A program made the translations under genes and the position numbers. DNA of 34,046 bases from Bacillota bacterium. Lineage in GTDB: Bacteria > Bacillota > Bacilli > Alicyclobacillales > SLC66. Numbering within the stretch: position 1 is the stretch's first letter; each line of letters opens with the position of its first letter. Shown here in pieces: positions 6,109-14,033 of the stretch. The stretch lies in assembly GCA_021821025.1 (NCBI GenBank), contig JAKACY010000004.1, forward strand, positions 1 through 34,046, read 5' to 3'. The notes under the pieces are model-generated. The model ran no database searches. It saw only the letters and a program-made list of their open reading frames with translations, and was not told the DNA's origin.

Positions 6109-8265
6109 ATGAGTGCATTTCACGTGATAAAGGAAAACGATTTATTTTTGCTGACCCAGCCTGACGGCGATATTGCGCAGCCGTCAGAAAACGCGTTTGG
6201 TTATGGCTTGTTTACTCGTGACACGCGCATGCTGTCAAAATTGTCACTGCAAGTTAATCCGGATGTATTTGTACTACTCAGTGCAGATGTATCTCGTAAC
6301 TTTGAGGCAGAGTACCAGTACACCAATAAAGAACGGTGGCACGGTAGTGAGTTGATCATCCCTCGCGAGTGCATCTTGATGACGCGCAAACAATTGGTGA
6401 ATGGGCATGGCTACTATGAGCAGTTAATCTTCAAAAACTATAGCTCACAATCGATAGAATTAGAAGTCTGCTATACTGCTGCAGCTGATTTTATGGACAT
6501 GTTTGAGGTGCGTGGCTATCAGAAGGGTCAACTTGTTGGAAAGACCACATCAAAGGTCATGCCTTCAGGTGTTCGATTCACTCATGTCGCTTGTGATGGT
6601 CTATGTGATGTGACTGATATTCATGCTGCGTCAAGTACAGGTGCTGTGAACGTTGCGATGGAAGGTGACGATGTTGTCCTGAAAATAGAAGTCACTGTGC
6701 CTGCACGCGACACTCAACAGATGATGTTGGTCACCACCGTGCACGCAGGGATGGCAGAGGACCATATCCCGTCTTTTCACGACTACAGCCAAAACGTTTT
6801 TGCTCAGTTTTCTAATGCGCATGAAGGCGTTTCGAAGCATTATGCAGAGTTTCTGTCGTCTGCGCCGAATGTCTCGGGCGATGCCTCCTTTAAGTCTTGG
6901 TATGAACGCGGTTTGCTGGATTTGCGGATGCTCATGACTGATTTTGGTACTGGCTCTTTTCCAGTCGCAGGCGTACCTTGGTATGCTGTACCATTTGGAC
7001 GGGATAGTATCATCGCTTCCTTGCAAATGTTGATTGCAAATCCGGATATTACGCGAGGGACACTACTTACTCTGGCAGCGCATCAAGGCGAGCGGGTGGA
7101 TCCGGCGCGAGATGAACAGCCAGGGAAAATCATGCATGAGTTGCGCGCAGGCGAGCTTACTAGGACTGGTGAGGTGCCGTTCGGCCCTTACTATGGAACG
7201 ATTGATGCCACACCGCTCTTTTTGAATCTGGCTTCAGAGTACTTTGCGTGGACCAACGACTTGCACACGATCAAAGAAATCCTCCCGAATATTATTCGGG
7301 CGTTTGATTGGATCGAGCAGTTTGGAGATCGGGATGGCGATGGGTTTGTTGAATACTATCAAGAAGCCAGTAAAGGTATTGCGAATCAAGGCTGGAAGGA
7401 TTCCGGTGATTCGGTAGTACACAAAGATGGTCGATTAGCTGTGGCTCCAATCGCGCTTTGTGAAGTTCAGGGATACGTTTATCGTGCCTATACGAAGTGG
7501 GCAAGCATCTTTGCGCTGCTAGGTGATCAGGCCCAGGTAGATCGTCTGCAGGCTAAGGCTTCTCATCTGCAACAGGTATTTATTAAGTCGTTTTGGATTG
7601 AAGAAGACGATGCCATCGCTTTAGCGTTGGATGCTGAAAAGTCGACGGTTGGTAGTGTGAGTTCCAACATGGGGCAGGTGCTGTGGAGCGGGATTTTGCC
7701 TCACTCGATCGCTGATCGAGTGATCGACCGATTGCTTCGGAATGATATGTTTAATGGTTGGGGCATTCGCACGCTCTCTAGTCAAGAGCTTGCGTACAAC
7801 CCACTGAGCTACCATAACGGTTCTGTATGGCCGCATGACACGTCCATGGTTTTAGCTGGAATGCAGCATTACGGTCGAACAGATGCCGTTTCGAAAGTGG
7901 CGGGAGGCTTGTTAAAGGCAGCAAAGAAATTCGAGTTGTTGCGATTGCCTGAGCTGTTTTCGGGGTATGGGTCGGACGAGGTGGAATCACCCATACCTTA
8001 TCCTGTTTCGTGTTCTCCACAAGCCTGGGCTGCGGCAACGCCAGTTTTTGCACTTCAAGCGATACTTGGATTAGATCCTGAAGTAGCAAAAGGGCAACTA
8101 AGTCTGAACCCAGTCTTACCAAATGGAGTGGATCAACTGGTAGTCGAAGGGATCCGGATGGGCGGCGGGGAACTTTCAGTGTTTCTTATGCGGGACGGGG
8201 ATCGTACAGCCTGCTCCATAAGGAGAAACAGCACGGGAATGGACATCATCTTTAAGACGATTTGA
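6109..8265 (+). CDS. Cytosolic glycogen-debranching-type glycoside hydrolase (amylo-alpha-1,6-glucosidase-like)
   Basis: About 718 residues with no signal peptide, so cytosolic. The N-terminal half (about 1-290) is beta-rich, resembling the GDE_N_bis domain (GLFTRDTRMLSKL near the start). The second half is an (alpha/alpha)6 glycosidase barrel with VPWYAVPFGRDSIIASLQ, GPYYGTIDATPLF, NQGWKDSGDSVVH, SNMGQVLWSGI and SVWPHDTSMV, seen in amylo-alpha-1,6-glucosidase-like and related GH enzymes. The track starts at 6091; ATG 6109 is better because GGGAG lies just before it. The operator upstream and the sugar ABC genes downstream suggest that it cleaves an imported oligosaccharide or glucoside rather than glycogen. 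The exact substrate and EC class are uncertain. Confidence 0.8.
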   Translation: MSAFHVIKENDLFLLTQPDGDIAQPSENAFGYGLFTRDTRMLSKLSLQVNPDVFVLLSADVSRNFEAEYQYTNKERWHGSELIIPRECILMTRKQLVNGHGYYEQLIFKNYSSQSIELEVCYTAAADFMDMFEVRGYQKGQLVGKTTSKVMPSGVRFTHVACDGLCDVTDIHAASSTGAVNVAMEGDDVVLKIEVTVPARDTQQMMLVTTVHAGMAEDHIPSFHDYSQNVFAQFSNAHEGVSKHYAEFLSSAPNVSGDASFKSWYERGLLDLRMLMTDFGTGSFPVAGVPWYAVPFGRDSIIASLQMLIANPDITRGTLLTLAAHQGERVDPARDEQPGKIMHELRAGELTRTGEVPFGPYYGTIDATPLFLNLASEYFAWTNDLHTIKEILPNIIRAFDWIEQFGDRDGDGFVEYYQEASKGIANQGWKDSGDSVVHKDGRLAVAPIALCEVQGYVYRAYTKWASIFALLGDQAQVDRLQAKASHLQQVFIKSFWIEEDDAIALALDAEKSTVGSVSSNMGQVLWSGILPHSIADRVIDRLLRNDMFNGWGIRTLSSQELAYNPLSYHNGSVWPHDTSMVLAGMQHYGRTDAVSKVAGGLLKAAKKFELLRLPELFSGYGSDEVESPIPYPVSCSPQAWAAATPVFALQAILGLDPEVAKGQLSLNPVLPNGVDQLVVEGIRMGGGELSVFLMRDGDRTACSIRRNSTGMDIIFKTI

Positions 8266-8278
8266 GTCAAGTGACTTC

Positions 8279-8298
8279 AAGGAGGTGATGCAGCCGCA
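8279..8298. other. Orphan anti-16S (extended Shine-Dalgarno) element
   Basis: AAGGAGGTGATGCAGCCGCA is complementary to the 3' end of bacterial 16S rRNA over 20 bases with one mismatch. No start codon stands at normal spacing after it. The ATG inside (8288) is only two bases from AGGAGG and opens a 21-codon frame to 8353. The binding-protein start is about 75 bases further on. It could be a ribosome standby site, a leader peptide signal, a tiny rRNA-like relic on the minus strand, or chance extension of an SD. Confidence 0.4.
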
Positions 8299-8372
8299 CG
8301 ATCCATTGAAAATCGTAGCAGATATACAGTTAAGATATATCAATCATTATTGATTACAGGGGGAATTATGCC

Positions 8373-9638
8373 GTGAAAAAATCACAAAAATGGATGGCTC
8401 TAACTGCCACCTTTGCTTTGGGTACCACGATATTAGCTGGGTGCAGCACGACGCCGACTTCAGCGGCGGCTCCGGTGCGTAAGGCAAGCGCACCGATTCA
8501 CCTGACCGTGGGCATGTGGTCTTCCAGCCCAGCAGAGCACTCACTCGTAGAAAGTCAAGTAAAGCTGTTCGAGAAACAAAACCCAAACATTAAAGTCAGT
8601 GTTCGCGTCATTAACGGGAACTATCTACAAGTGCTCCAACCGATGCTGGCATCGCACACAGCGCCAGATATTTTCTATCTTGACTCGTCAGTTGCGCCGC
8701 AACTTGAAGCATCGGGCGCTTTGATGAACCTGGATCAATACATCAAGCGGGATCATGTAAACCTGTCTGATTTTAATCCACATTTATTGTCCGCCTTTAA
8801 ATGGAAAGGCAGTTACTATGGAGTGCCGAAAGACTTTAACTCCTTGGCACTGGAATACAACAAGTCCTTGATGGCTAAAGCGGGTATTAAGACGCCTCCG
8901 GCCACATGGCAACAACTTCAGCAAGACGCGGTGAAATTGAAAGCGAAACACATCGCACCTTTGTCCATGCCGGTCGATGTGGCTAGGTATTACCCATTTG
9001 TTCTCGACTTTGGTGGCAATTATTTTAACCCAAATACCAACCAAGCGACATTTCCTAACCCCAAAAACCGTGCTGGATTAGGGTACTTTATGAATATGGT
9101 CGAAAATGGAAGCATTGTTCAACCCAACGCTCTAAACGGCGCTTCTTGGGCTGGGCAGGCCTTCGCGGAAAATAAGGTGGCGATGGTAGCTGAGGGAGCT
9201 TGGCTCTTGCCCTTCATGCAACAAACTGCGCCTAAACTTCAATATGGAATTTCACGCTTCCCATCTTATAACGGTAAGAGCTATAACATGCTTTACACCG
9301 TGAGCTACTCGATGGCTGCAGCGACTAAATATCCTGCGCAAGCTGCTAAATTACTGTTCTTTATGACAGGCCCAGCAGCTGAGAAATTGACTGCACAATC
9401 TGGTCTTGCTATTCCCTCCCGGAGCAGCGAACAGAAATACTTTTTGAAGCAAAATCCGAGCTACGCAGCTTTTGTAGCAGGTGGCAAGGATGCCGTTCCA
9501 TACCAATTTGGTACGTTGGGGCAAAACTTTGTTGATGCCATCAACAATGCCACGCTGGCTGGCATTTTGAAAAAGCAATCACCAAGCGTTGTACTCAGCT
9601 CTGCAACAAAAACGTTGAGCTCGCAGAGCAACTATTAA
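8373..9638 (+). CDS. ABC sugar-binding lipoprotein
   Basis: 421 residues. A lipoprotein signal peptide ends in the lipobox LAGC with lipidated Cys at residue 24. The rest matches family-1 extracellular solute-binding proteins (MalE/UgpB type): HLTVGMWSSSPAEHSLVESQ, LFEKQNPNIKVSV, APDIFYLDSS, WAGQAFAENKVAMVAEGAWLLP and a C-terminal AAKLLFFMTG segment. The start is GTG after an AGGGGGA site. It captures a sugar outside the membrane and delivers it to the two permeases downstream. The gap to the permeases carries a hairpin that may keep this gene more highly expressed. The ligand is not determinable. Confidence 0.92.
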   Translation: MKKSQKWMALTATFALGTTILAGCSTTPTSAAAPVRKASAPIHLTVGMWSSSPAEHSLVESQVKLFEKQNPNIKVSVRVINGNYLQVLQPMLASHTAPDIFYLDSSVAPQLEASGALMNLDQYIKRDHVNLSDFNPHLLSAFKWKGSYYGVPKDFNSLALEYNKSLMAKAGIKTPPATWQQLQQDAVKLKAKHIAPLSMPVDVARYYPFVLDFGGNYFNPNTNQATFPNPKNRAGLGYFMNMVENGSIVQPNALNGASWAGQAFAENKVAMVAEGAWLLPFMQQTAPKLQYGISRFPSYNGKSYNMLYTVSYSMAAATKYPAQAAKLLFFMTGPAAEKLTAQSGLAIPSRSSEQKYFLKQNPSYAAFVAGGKDAVPYQFGTLGQNFVDAINNATLAGILKKQSPSVVLSSATKTLSSQSNY

Positions 9639-9687
9639 ACTCTTCGGCAGCGTTATATCGTCGACTTGTATACGATCACATGAAGGT

Positions 9688-9722
9688 TATCCGGAGAATT
9701 CCTCACACGAGTTCTCCGGATA
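9688..9722 (+). terminator. Intercistronic hairpin between binding protein and permease genes
   Basis: TATCCGGAGAA and TTCTCCGGATA form a perfect 11-bp stem with a 13-base loop. No T-run follows, so full termination is unlikely. Such hairpins after binding-protein genes commonly protect the upstream mRNA or partly terminate, giving excess binding protein over permease. Confidence 0.7.
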
Positions 9723-9756
9723 TCAGATTGTTTCAATGAAAGCGAGGAACCGTAAG

Positions 9757-10680
9757 ATGGACAATACAGTCAGTTCTACGACTGATCGGAGAAAACCGGG
9801 TCGCATAAGTAGGAGTGCGGTGGACCAAGCGCTGGCCGGTTACCTTTTTGTACTGCCTGCATTCGTGTCGTTGGTCGTCTTTTTGTTAGGACCGATTGTA
9901 TATTCCTTTTACATCAGCTTTTTTCACTTCTCATTTTTGGATCCACAGAATGCGAGCTTTGCCGGGTTCGATAATTATCTCCATCTGTTCGTAGATCCCG
10001 TGTTCCTTCAGGCGCTTGGCAATACGTTCATTTATACCATCGGCGTTGTTCCGATTCAAACGGCTGTCGCGTTACTTTTAGCGGTAATTGTTAACCGTAT
10101 TAGAGGGAAAACCTTCTTTCGTATCGCATACTATCTTCCGACTGTTACTTCCACTGTTGCCGTTGCGGTAATGTTCATCTTTATATTCAACCCAAATGGG
10201 TTATTAAACTCGTTTCTGTCGCTTTTCGGAATTCAAGGTCCAAACTATTTTAATGATCCCACACTCGCTTTGCCTGCGGTCATGTCTGTGGCTATCTGGT
10301 CATCAGTCGGTCAGTTTATGATATTTTATCTTGCTGGCTTACAGGATATTTCTGACGAAGTTTATGAAGCGGCTGCGATCGATGGAGCGTCTGGATTTCG
10401 GCTGTTATGGAGTATCACGATGCCGCTGCTTCGCAGAACAACATTTCTGGTTGTCGTGATGGGGATGATCGGGGCGTTTCAGGTATTTGATACAGTGTAC
10501 GTTATCTCAAACGGAAACGGCGGGCCGATCGGATCCACCATGACGGTAGTTCTAGACCTTTTCAATAAAGCATTTAAGGATATGCAAATGGGATATGCAT
10601 CGGCGATGGCGTTTGTGCTATTCGCCATCATCCTCATCTTTACACTCTTGCAAAATTGGCTCCTTGGACGAGAAGATTAA
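9757..10680 (+). CDS. Sugar ABC permease, MalF type
   Basis: About 307 residues, six TM helices. The binding-protein-dependent transport motif (EAA loop) reads EAAAIDGASGFRLLWSITMP near the C-terminal third and contacts the ATPase. The first ATG (9736) has no SD. ATG 9757 follows GAGG by nine bases and is preferred, leaving a short hydrophilic tail before TM1. Together with the next gene it makes the membrane channel for the sugar held by the lipoprotein upstream. No ATP-binding subunit is encoded in the window. Confidence 0.92.
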   Translation: MDNTVSSTTDRRKPGRISRSAVDQALAGYLFVLPAFVSLVVFLLGPIVYSFYISFFHFSFLDPQNASFAGFDNYLHLFVDPVFLQALGNTFIYTIGVVPIQTAVALLLAVIVNRIRGKTFFRIAYYLPTVTSTVAVAVMFIFIFNPNGLLNSFLSLFGIQGPNYFNDPTLALPAVMSVAIWSSVGQFMIFYLAGLQDISDEVYEAAAIDGASGFRLLWSITMPLLRRTTFLVVVMGMIGAFQVFDTVYVISNGNGGPIGSTMTVVLDLFNKAFKDMQMGYASAMAFVLFAIILIFTLLQNWLLGRED

Positions 10681-10695
10681 GAGGAGGTGGTTCTT

Positions 10696-11523
10696 TTGGA
10701 AACGAAACGTTCGGCATTTAAGGCGTCAAAATTCATGCTGTATTTCATTGCAATACTGTACGCCTGTATAACCTTGGTACCATTTTTCTGGTCCATCTAT
10801 ACTTCACTTAAGCCGACATCGGAAGTGTTTAACACATTTGCACCACTAAAGGATCTGAATTTTTCTAGTTACGCCTATATCCTGACGCAGTTTCCGTTTG
10901 GACATTGGCTCTTGAACAGCGCTCTCGTAGCCGTGATTGTTACCATTGGTAATCTGATCGTGAATACGCTAGCCGGGTATGCATTTGCGCGGCTAAAATT
11001 CCCTTTGCGCGGTTTTCTATTTTACGTTTTCTTGGCTATCATGATGGTTCCCGGACAGGTCCTGCTCGTCCCGATCTACATGATGCTTGCGAATATGGGG
11101 TGGATTGATACTTATCAAGGGTTGACCATACCGTTTTTGATGAGTCCTGTCATGATCTTCCTGGCTCGTCAATTTTTCTTGGGAGTCCCTAAAGAACTTG
11201 AAGAGGCAGGGAAAATCGACGGACTCACTCATTGGGGTATATTTTTTAAAATCTTTCTGCCGCTGTCCATGCCCATGATGTCTGCTCAGATCATCCTGAC
11301 ATTTCAAGGGAATTGGAATTCGTTTATGTGGCCTGTACTGTTGGAAACGTCGCAAAAAATGTACACGTTGCCTGTTGGCCTAAATTCTTTTTATGGGGAG
11401 TATAACGCATACTGGAACAGCGTATTGGCGGGAACTATCCTTTTGTCGTTGCCGATGATTATCGTGTTTTTGATATTTCAAAAGCAGTTTGTCCGAGGTG
11501 TGGCGACCACGGGAATCAAATAG
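10696..11523 (+). CDS. Sugar ABC permease, MalG type
   Basis: About 275 residues with six TM helices. The EAA loop is EEAGKIDGLTHWGIFFKIFLP, and the GYAFARLKFPLRG segment before the TM core is typical of MalG-type permeases (CUT1). The track begins at GTG 10687, which lies inside the SD GAGGAGGTGG; TTG 10696 has proper spacing and is preferred. It starts 15 bases after the MalF-type gene and pairs with it. This ends the carbohydrate operon. An ATPase shared with other CUT1 transporters (MsmX-like) is presumably encoded elsewhere. Confidence 0.92.
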   Translation: METKRSAFKASKFMLYFIAILYACITLVPFFWSIYTSLKPTSEVFNTFAPLKDLNFSSYAYILTQFPFGHWLLNSALVAVIVTIGNLIVNTLAGYAFARLKFPLRGFLFYVFLAIMMVPGQVLLVPIYMMLANMGWIDTYQGLTIPFLMSPVMIFLARQFFLGVPKELEEAGKIDGLTHWGIFFKIFLPLSMPMMSAQIILTFQGNWNSFMWPVLLETSQKMYTLPVGLNSFYGEYNAYWNSVLAGTILLSLPMIIVFLIFQKQFVRGVATTGIK

Positions 11524-11552
11524 CCGTTTTGAGCTGGTGACTTGCCCAAAGC

Positions 11553-11581
11553 TTGACACCTTGTTACTCGCCTTGTAACAT
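11553..11581 (+). promoter_or_regulatory. Promoter of the fluoride-response operon
   Basis: A perfect TTGACA (-35) and TAACAT (-10) are separated by 17 bases. Transcription would begin around 11588, just before the fluoride aptamer. Confidence 0.8.
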
Positions 11582-11600
11582 CGATTACATCTAAAACTGT

Positions 11601-11649
11601 TTGGTGATGGAGCTCACCAAAACCGCCTGTACAGGCTGATGGCTCCTAC
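11601..11649 (+). promoter_or_regulatory. Fluoride riboswitch (crcB motif) aptamer
   Basis: The segment contains GGTGATGGAGCTCACC, AAACCGCC, the GGCTGATGG join and the terminal CTCCTAC, which are the conserved blocks of the crcB motif. It stands directly upstream of two crcB fluoride channel genes. The last bases of the aptamer (GGCTCCTACGG) are also the 5' arm of the terminator stem, so fluoride binding would prevent termination. Confidence 0.93.
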
Positions 11650-11690
11650 GGTGTGGCTTATATGCCTGCCCGTAGGAGCCATTGTTATAT
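11641..11690 (+). terminator. Riboswitch-controlled terminator
   Basis: GGCTCCTACGG (11641-11651) and CCGTAGGAGCC (11670-11680) form a perfect 11-bp stem with an 18-base loop, followed by the modest T-rich tract ATTGTTATAT. The 5' arm overlaps the fluoride aptamer, giving a transcriptional switch that is off without fluoride. Confidence 0.8.
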
Positions 11691-11706
11691 ACAAGGAGTG
11701 ATTGCC

Positions 11707-12102
11707 GTGATCGTAGTATCTATTATCATCGGCGGCATGATTGGGGGAGCCATGCGCTTTGTGCTTGAGACGGTTATTCCCACGCCGCTGTCGTTACCTT
11801 TGGGGACATTGCTGATCAATTTAAGCGGAGCATTTTGCCTCGGATTGTTTTATGCGCTTGCAGACAAAAAGGGATATAAACCTTATATTCGAGCGGGCAT
11901 TGGAACGGGTATTATCGGATCTTATACAACCTTTTCCACGATGAGTCTAGAGATGACGGAACTTGCGAAACGGGCTTTTGCGCTGGCTGCGTTATACGGG
12001 GTCATCAGCGTCGTCTGCGGCGTTTTGCTCGTCGCAGCGGGTGAGCGTGTGGTGGAAGCTATTTTTAAACATCCGTTAGACGAAGAGAAGGTGCCAGTAT
12101 GA
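11707..12102 (+). CDS. crcB: Fluoride ion channel CrcB/Fluc, first copy
   Basis: 131 residues with four TM helices. Signatures are the N-terminal GGMIGGAMRF, LPLGTLLINLSGAFCLG (pore Asn) and GIIGSYTTFSTMSLE (the TTFST phenylalanine/polar track). The protein exports fluoride passively across the membrane as a dual-topology dimer. The track start at 11653 lies in the riboswitch terminator; GTG 11707 after AAGGAG is right. Its stop overlaps the ATG of the second crcB. Two unequal crcB genes in tandem usually encode fixed-topology partners of a heterodimer. Confidence 0.95.
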   Translation: MIVVSIIIGGMIGGAMRFVLETVIPTPLSLPLGTLLINLSGAFCLGLFYALADKKGYKPYIRAGIGTGIIGSYTTFSTMSLEMTELAKRAFALAALYGVISVVCGVLLVAAGERVVEAIFKHPLDEEKVPV

Positions 12103-12467
12103 TGATGGCTTTAAATACATTCTTGGTTAGCCTCGGCGCTGCAACGGGGTCTGTCTCAAGATATGGTGTAGGAAAGTTGTTTGAGAGGGTGACGAAGAGT
12201 CGTTTTCCTTGGGGCACCTGGGTGATCAATCTTACAGGGACCCTGCTGATCGGAATCTTCTTTCGGGACTTGGAGAGTGTTCGCCAAGATCGTGAATGGT
12301 GGATGCTTTTGGGCACAGGGTTTTGCGGCGGTTATACGACGTTTTCCACCATGTCTGTCGAGGCTAGGAGGCTGTTTAGAAGCGGATCTTGGCTCATTGC
12401 GGTGCTATACTTGGTCAGTTCGCTAGGACTGGGAATTTTGATCGCTTACTTGACGCAGTGGATCTAG
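12099..12467 (+). CDS. crcB: Fluoride ion channel CrcB/Fluc, second copy
   Basis: 122 residues with four TM helices: SLGAATGSVSRYGVG, FPWGTWVINLTGTLLIG and GFCGGYTTFSTMSVEA correspond block by block to the first copy. The ATG overlaps the preceding stop (ATGA), so the two are coupled, consistent with a 1:1 heterodimer. The charged loop FFRDLESVRQDREWW follows the pore helix. Under the fluoride riboswitch. No clear terminator follows. Confidence 0.95.
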   Translation: MMMALNTFLVSLGAATGSVSRYGVGKLFERVTKSRFPWGTWVINLTGTLLIGIFFRDLESVRQDREWWMLLGTGFCGGYTTFSTMSVEARRLFRSGSWLIAVLYLVSSLGLGILIAYLTQWI

Positions 12468-12572
12468 TCAGCATCGTGATCTGGACATTTCCATTTTTCA
12501 AGCTCATTTTTAACTAATTTCAAGCCTTTCTACAGGTTTCATGGTTAGAGTTGGGACATGGAGGTGGTTTAC

Positions 12573-12881
12573 ATGTGGTCCATGAAGAGAACTGTCACCT
12601 TGACTCTTGTGGCGGTTGTGGGGTCCGCCATCGCAATACAAGTCACCTCAAACGCCCCTGGATACACGTTGCCATCTGTCGGGGCTTTGCAAGTGCAGCA
12701 CGTAAAGGCAGCAGCGGATCAAAAACGTCTGCAAGTGGCGCAACAACATAAACAGGCAACGCAATTGACGATGGCAATTGGAAAGATACAGCAGCAGATA
12801 TCTGAGTTAAAGAGTAACTATACAACTCATCTCAATCAGTTGGCTCGGCAAGGTGTGATCCAACTGTCCCCTAATAATTAA
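12573..12881 (+). CDS. Small membrane-anchored coiled-coil protein
   Basis: 102 residues from the ATG at 12573, which follows GGAGGTGG; the track start at 12558 would put that SD inside the gene. An N-terminal hydrophobic helix (about TVTLTLVAVVGSAIAIQV) can be a signal anchor. Residues about 40-90 are Gln/Lys/Ala-rich with heptad-like spacing (DQKRLQVAQQHKQATQL, IGKIQQQISELKSNY), suggesting a coiled coil outside the membrane. I do not recognise a family. It is first of four closely packed genes ending in a ferric-reductase-like protein and apbE, so a structural role for that system is inferred. Confidence 0.7.
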   Translation: MWSMKRTVTLTLVAVVGSAIAIQVTSNAPGYTLPSVGALQVQHVKAAADQKRLQVAQQHKQATQLTMAIGKIQQQISELKSNYTTHLNQLARQGVIQLSPNN

Positions 12882-12899
12882 ATGAAAGGACATCACTAA

Positions 12900-13346
12900 A
12901 TGACGGTTGCTAATCCATCGGATAAAGCCGCCAGAGAGCGGACAATCAGCCAAATTCTGCAGGCCTGTACAGTGATCCTTGTCACCAGCGTTTTTTCCCT
13001 GAATTTTATCGCCGAGGGCAACCGCACCGTACAATCACTGAATCAAAGCGGTCCGTACCAGGATCAGTTGCGTCACATGATCGCAGCATCCTCTGCGTTG
13101 GCGCATGATTTAGAGTCGACCAAACAGGAGGTTCAAACGCTAGGTACACAATACGGTAATCTCTATCAAACAGAGATTCAGGATCTGTCTGTGGTGAATC
13201 AGGTAAACTCTCAGCTTTTAGCCAGTGGGCTCACACCAGTTAAAATCCCTGGGAAACCTCCTGTCGTGAAAGGATTCGCCAATCCATCATTATTGGCGAC
13301 GAGCACGACTCCACCGCCTGTACAGGCAATTACCAGCGCATCTTAA
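12900..13346 (+). CDS. Small single-TM protein with external coiled coil and Pro-rich tail
   Basis: 148 residues. A basic cytoplasmic N terminus is followed by one TM helix near residues 19-40 (ILQACTVILVTSVFSLNFIA). A helical region follows, about 55-110 (HDLESTKQEVQTLGTQYGNL), and a Pro/Thr/Ser-rich end (KIPGKPPVVKG, TTPPPVQAITSAS). An AAAGGA site precedes the ATG. It begins 18 bases after the previous gene and has a similar architecture, so the two may be partners. No FMN-binding-domain motif is evident, so it is not an obvious ApbE substrate. Family unknown. Confidence 0.7.
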   Translation: MTVANPSDKAARERTISQILQACTVILVTSVFSLNFIAEGNRTVQSLNQSGPYQDQLRHMIAASSALAHDLESTKQEVQTLGTQYGNLYQTEIQDLSVVNQVNSQLLASGLTPVKIPGKPPVVKGFANPSLLATSTTPPPVQAITSAS

Positions 13347-13360
13347 AGGAGGATAGGCCA

Positions 13361-14032
13361 TTGGCTAGGAATCGTACGAAGACGAAGTCAACGTGGGTCG
13401 CGCTCATGATTGCGGCCGCGGCGATTGCGACGATCGTAGATGTTGTACTCTCGAATCAGATTCATATGAGTCCGACAATGGCAAGAATGGCGCCGTGGTT
13501 GTTGGCGCGGGCGGGAGGTATCACCGCGTACCTGCTGTTGACTGCGTTAGTCGTTGTGGGGATGGTTCTGTCGAGTGTTCCAAACAGAGAAAATTGGCGT
13601 ATGTCAAAAGTGCTACTTCCATTTCACCGATTTTTAAGCTTATTTTTGCTCGCGTTCTTGGCACTGCATGTGGCAGCGATCTGTCTCGATTCCTACGCTA
13701 AGGTGGGTGTCATGGGCGCGTTTGTTCCCCTTATGTCCAGCTACCGGACGATACCGGTCGCACTCGGAACTCTGTCTTTCTATGCGCTTTTGTTGTTAGC
13801 TGTCACAGCACGCTTTACGCGCCTCTTGCCAACAGGGAGGTGGCTCACGATTCATCGCTTCGCTCTCATCACATTCACCCTGTCGTTTTTGCACGGCGTG
13901 TTGACTGGTACGGATTCACCGCTTTTGACCACAATGTATGACGGTTCGGTGATTACTGTCCTTCTGACGTTGTTTATTCGATATGCATTTTTGTCTCGTC
14001 GCAATTCGGATGTAGTAGAGAGGCAGGGGTGA
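13361..14032 (+). CDS. Ferric-reductase-like b-type cytochrome membrane protein
   Basis: 223 residues and about six TM helices. Four His stand as two pairs across the membrane: H89/H103 (HRFLSLFLLAFLALH) and H165/H178 (HRFALITFTLSFLH). This is the di-heme pattern of the ferric-reductase-like transmembrane domain (YedZ/MsrQ, PF01794 type). ARAGGITAYLLLTALVVVG is the typical preceding helix. The start is TTG after AAAGGAGGATA. The NAD(P)H/FAD-binding reductase half is missing, so it moves electrons across the membrane with other partners. Stop and apbE start are one base apart, linking it to extracytoplasmic flavin chemistry. Confidence 0.85.
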   Translation: MARNRTKTKSTWVALMIAAAAIATIVDVVLSNQIHMSPTMARMAPWLLARAGGITAYLLLTALVVVGMVLSSVPNRENWRMSKVLLPFHRFLSLFLLAFLALHVAAICLDSYAKVGVMGAFVPLMSSYRTIPVALGTLSFYALLLLAVTARFTRLLPTGRWLTIHRFALITFTLSFLHGVLTGTDSPLLTTMYDGSVITVLLTLFIRYAFLSRRNSDVVERQG

Positions 14033-14033
14033 C

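Noticed and set aside
8288-8353. 21-codon ORF beginning inside the anti-16S element
   Set aside because: ATG is only two bases from AGGAGG, too close for normal initiation; kept only as a possibility in findings.
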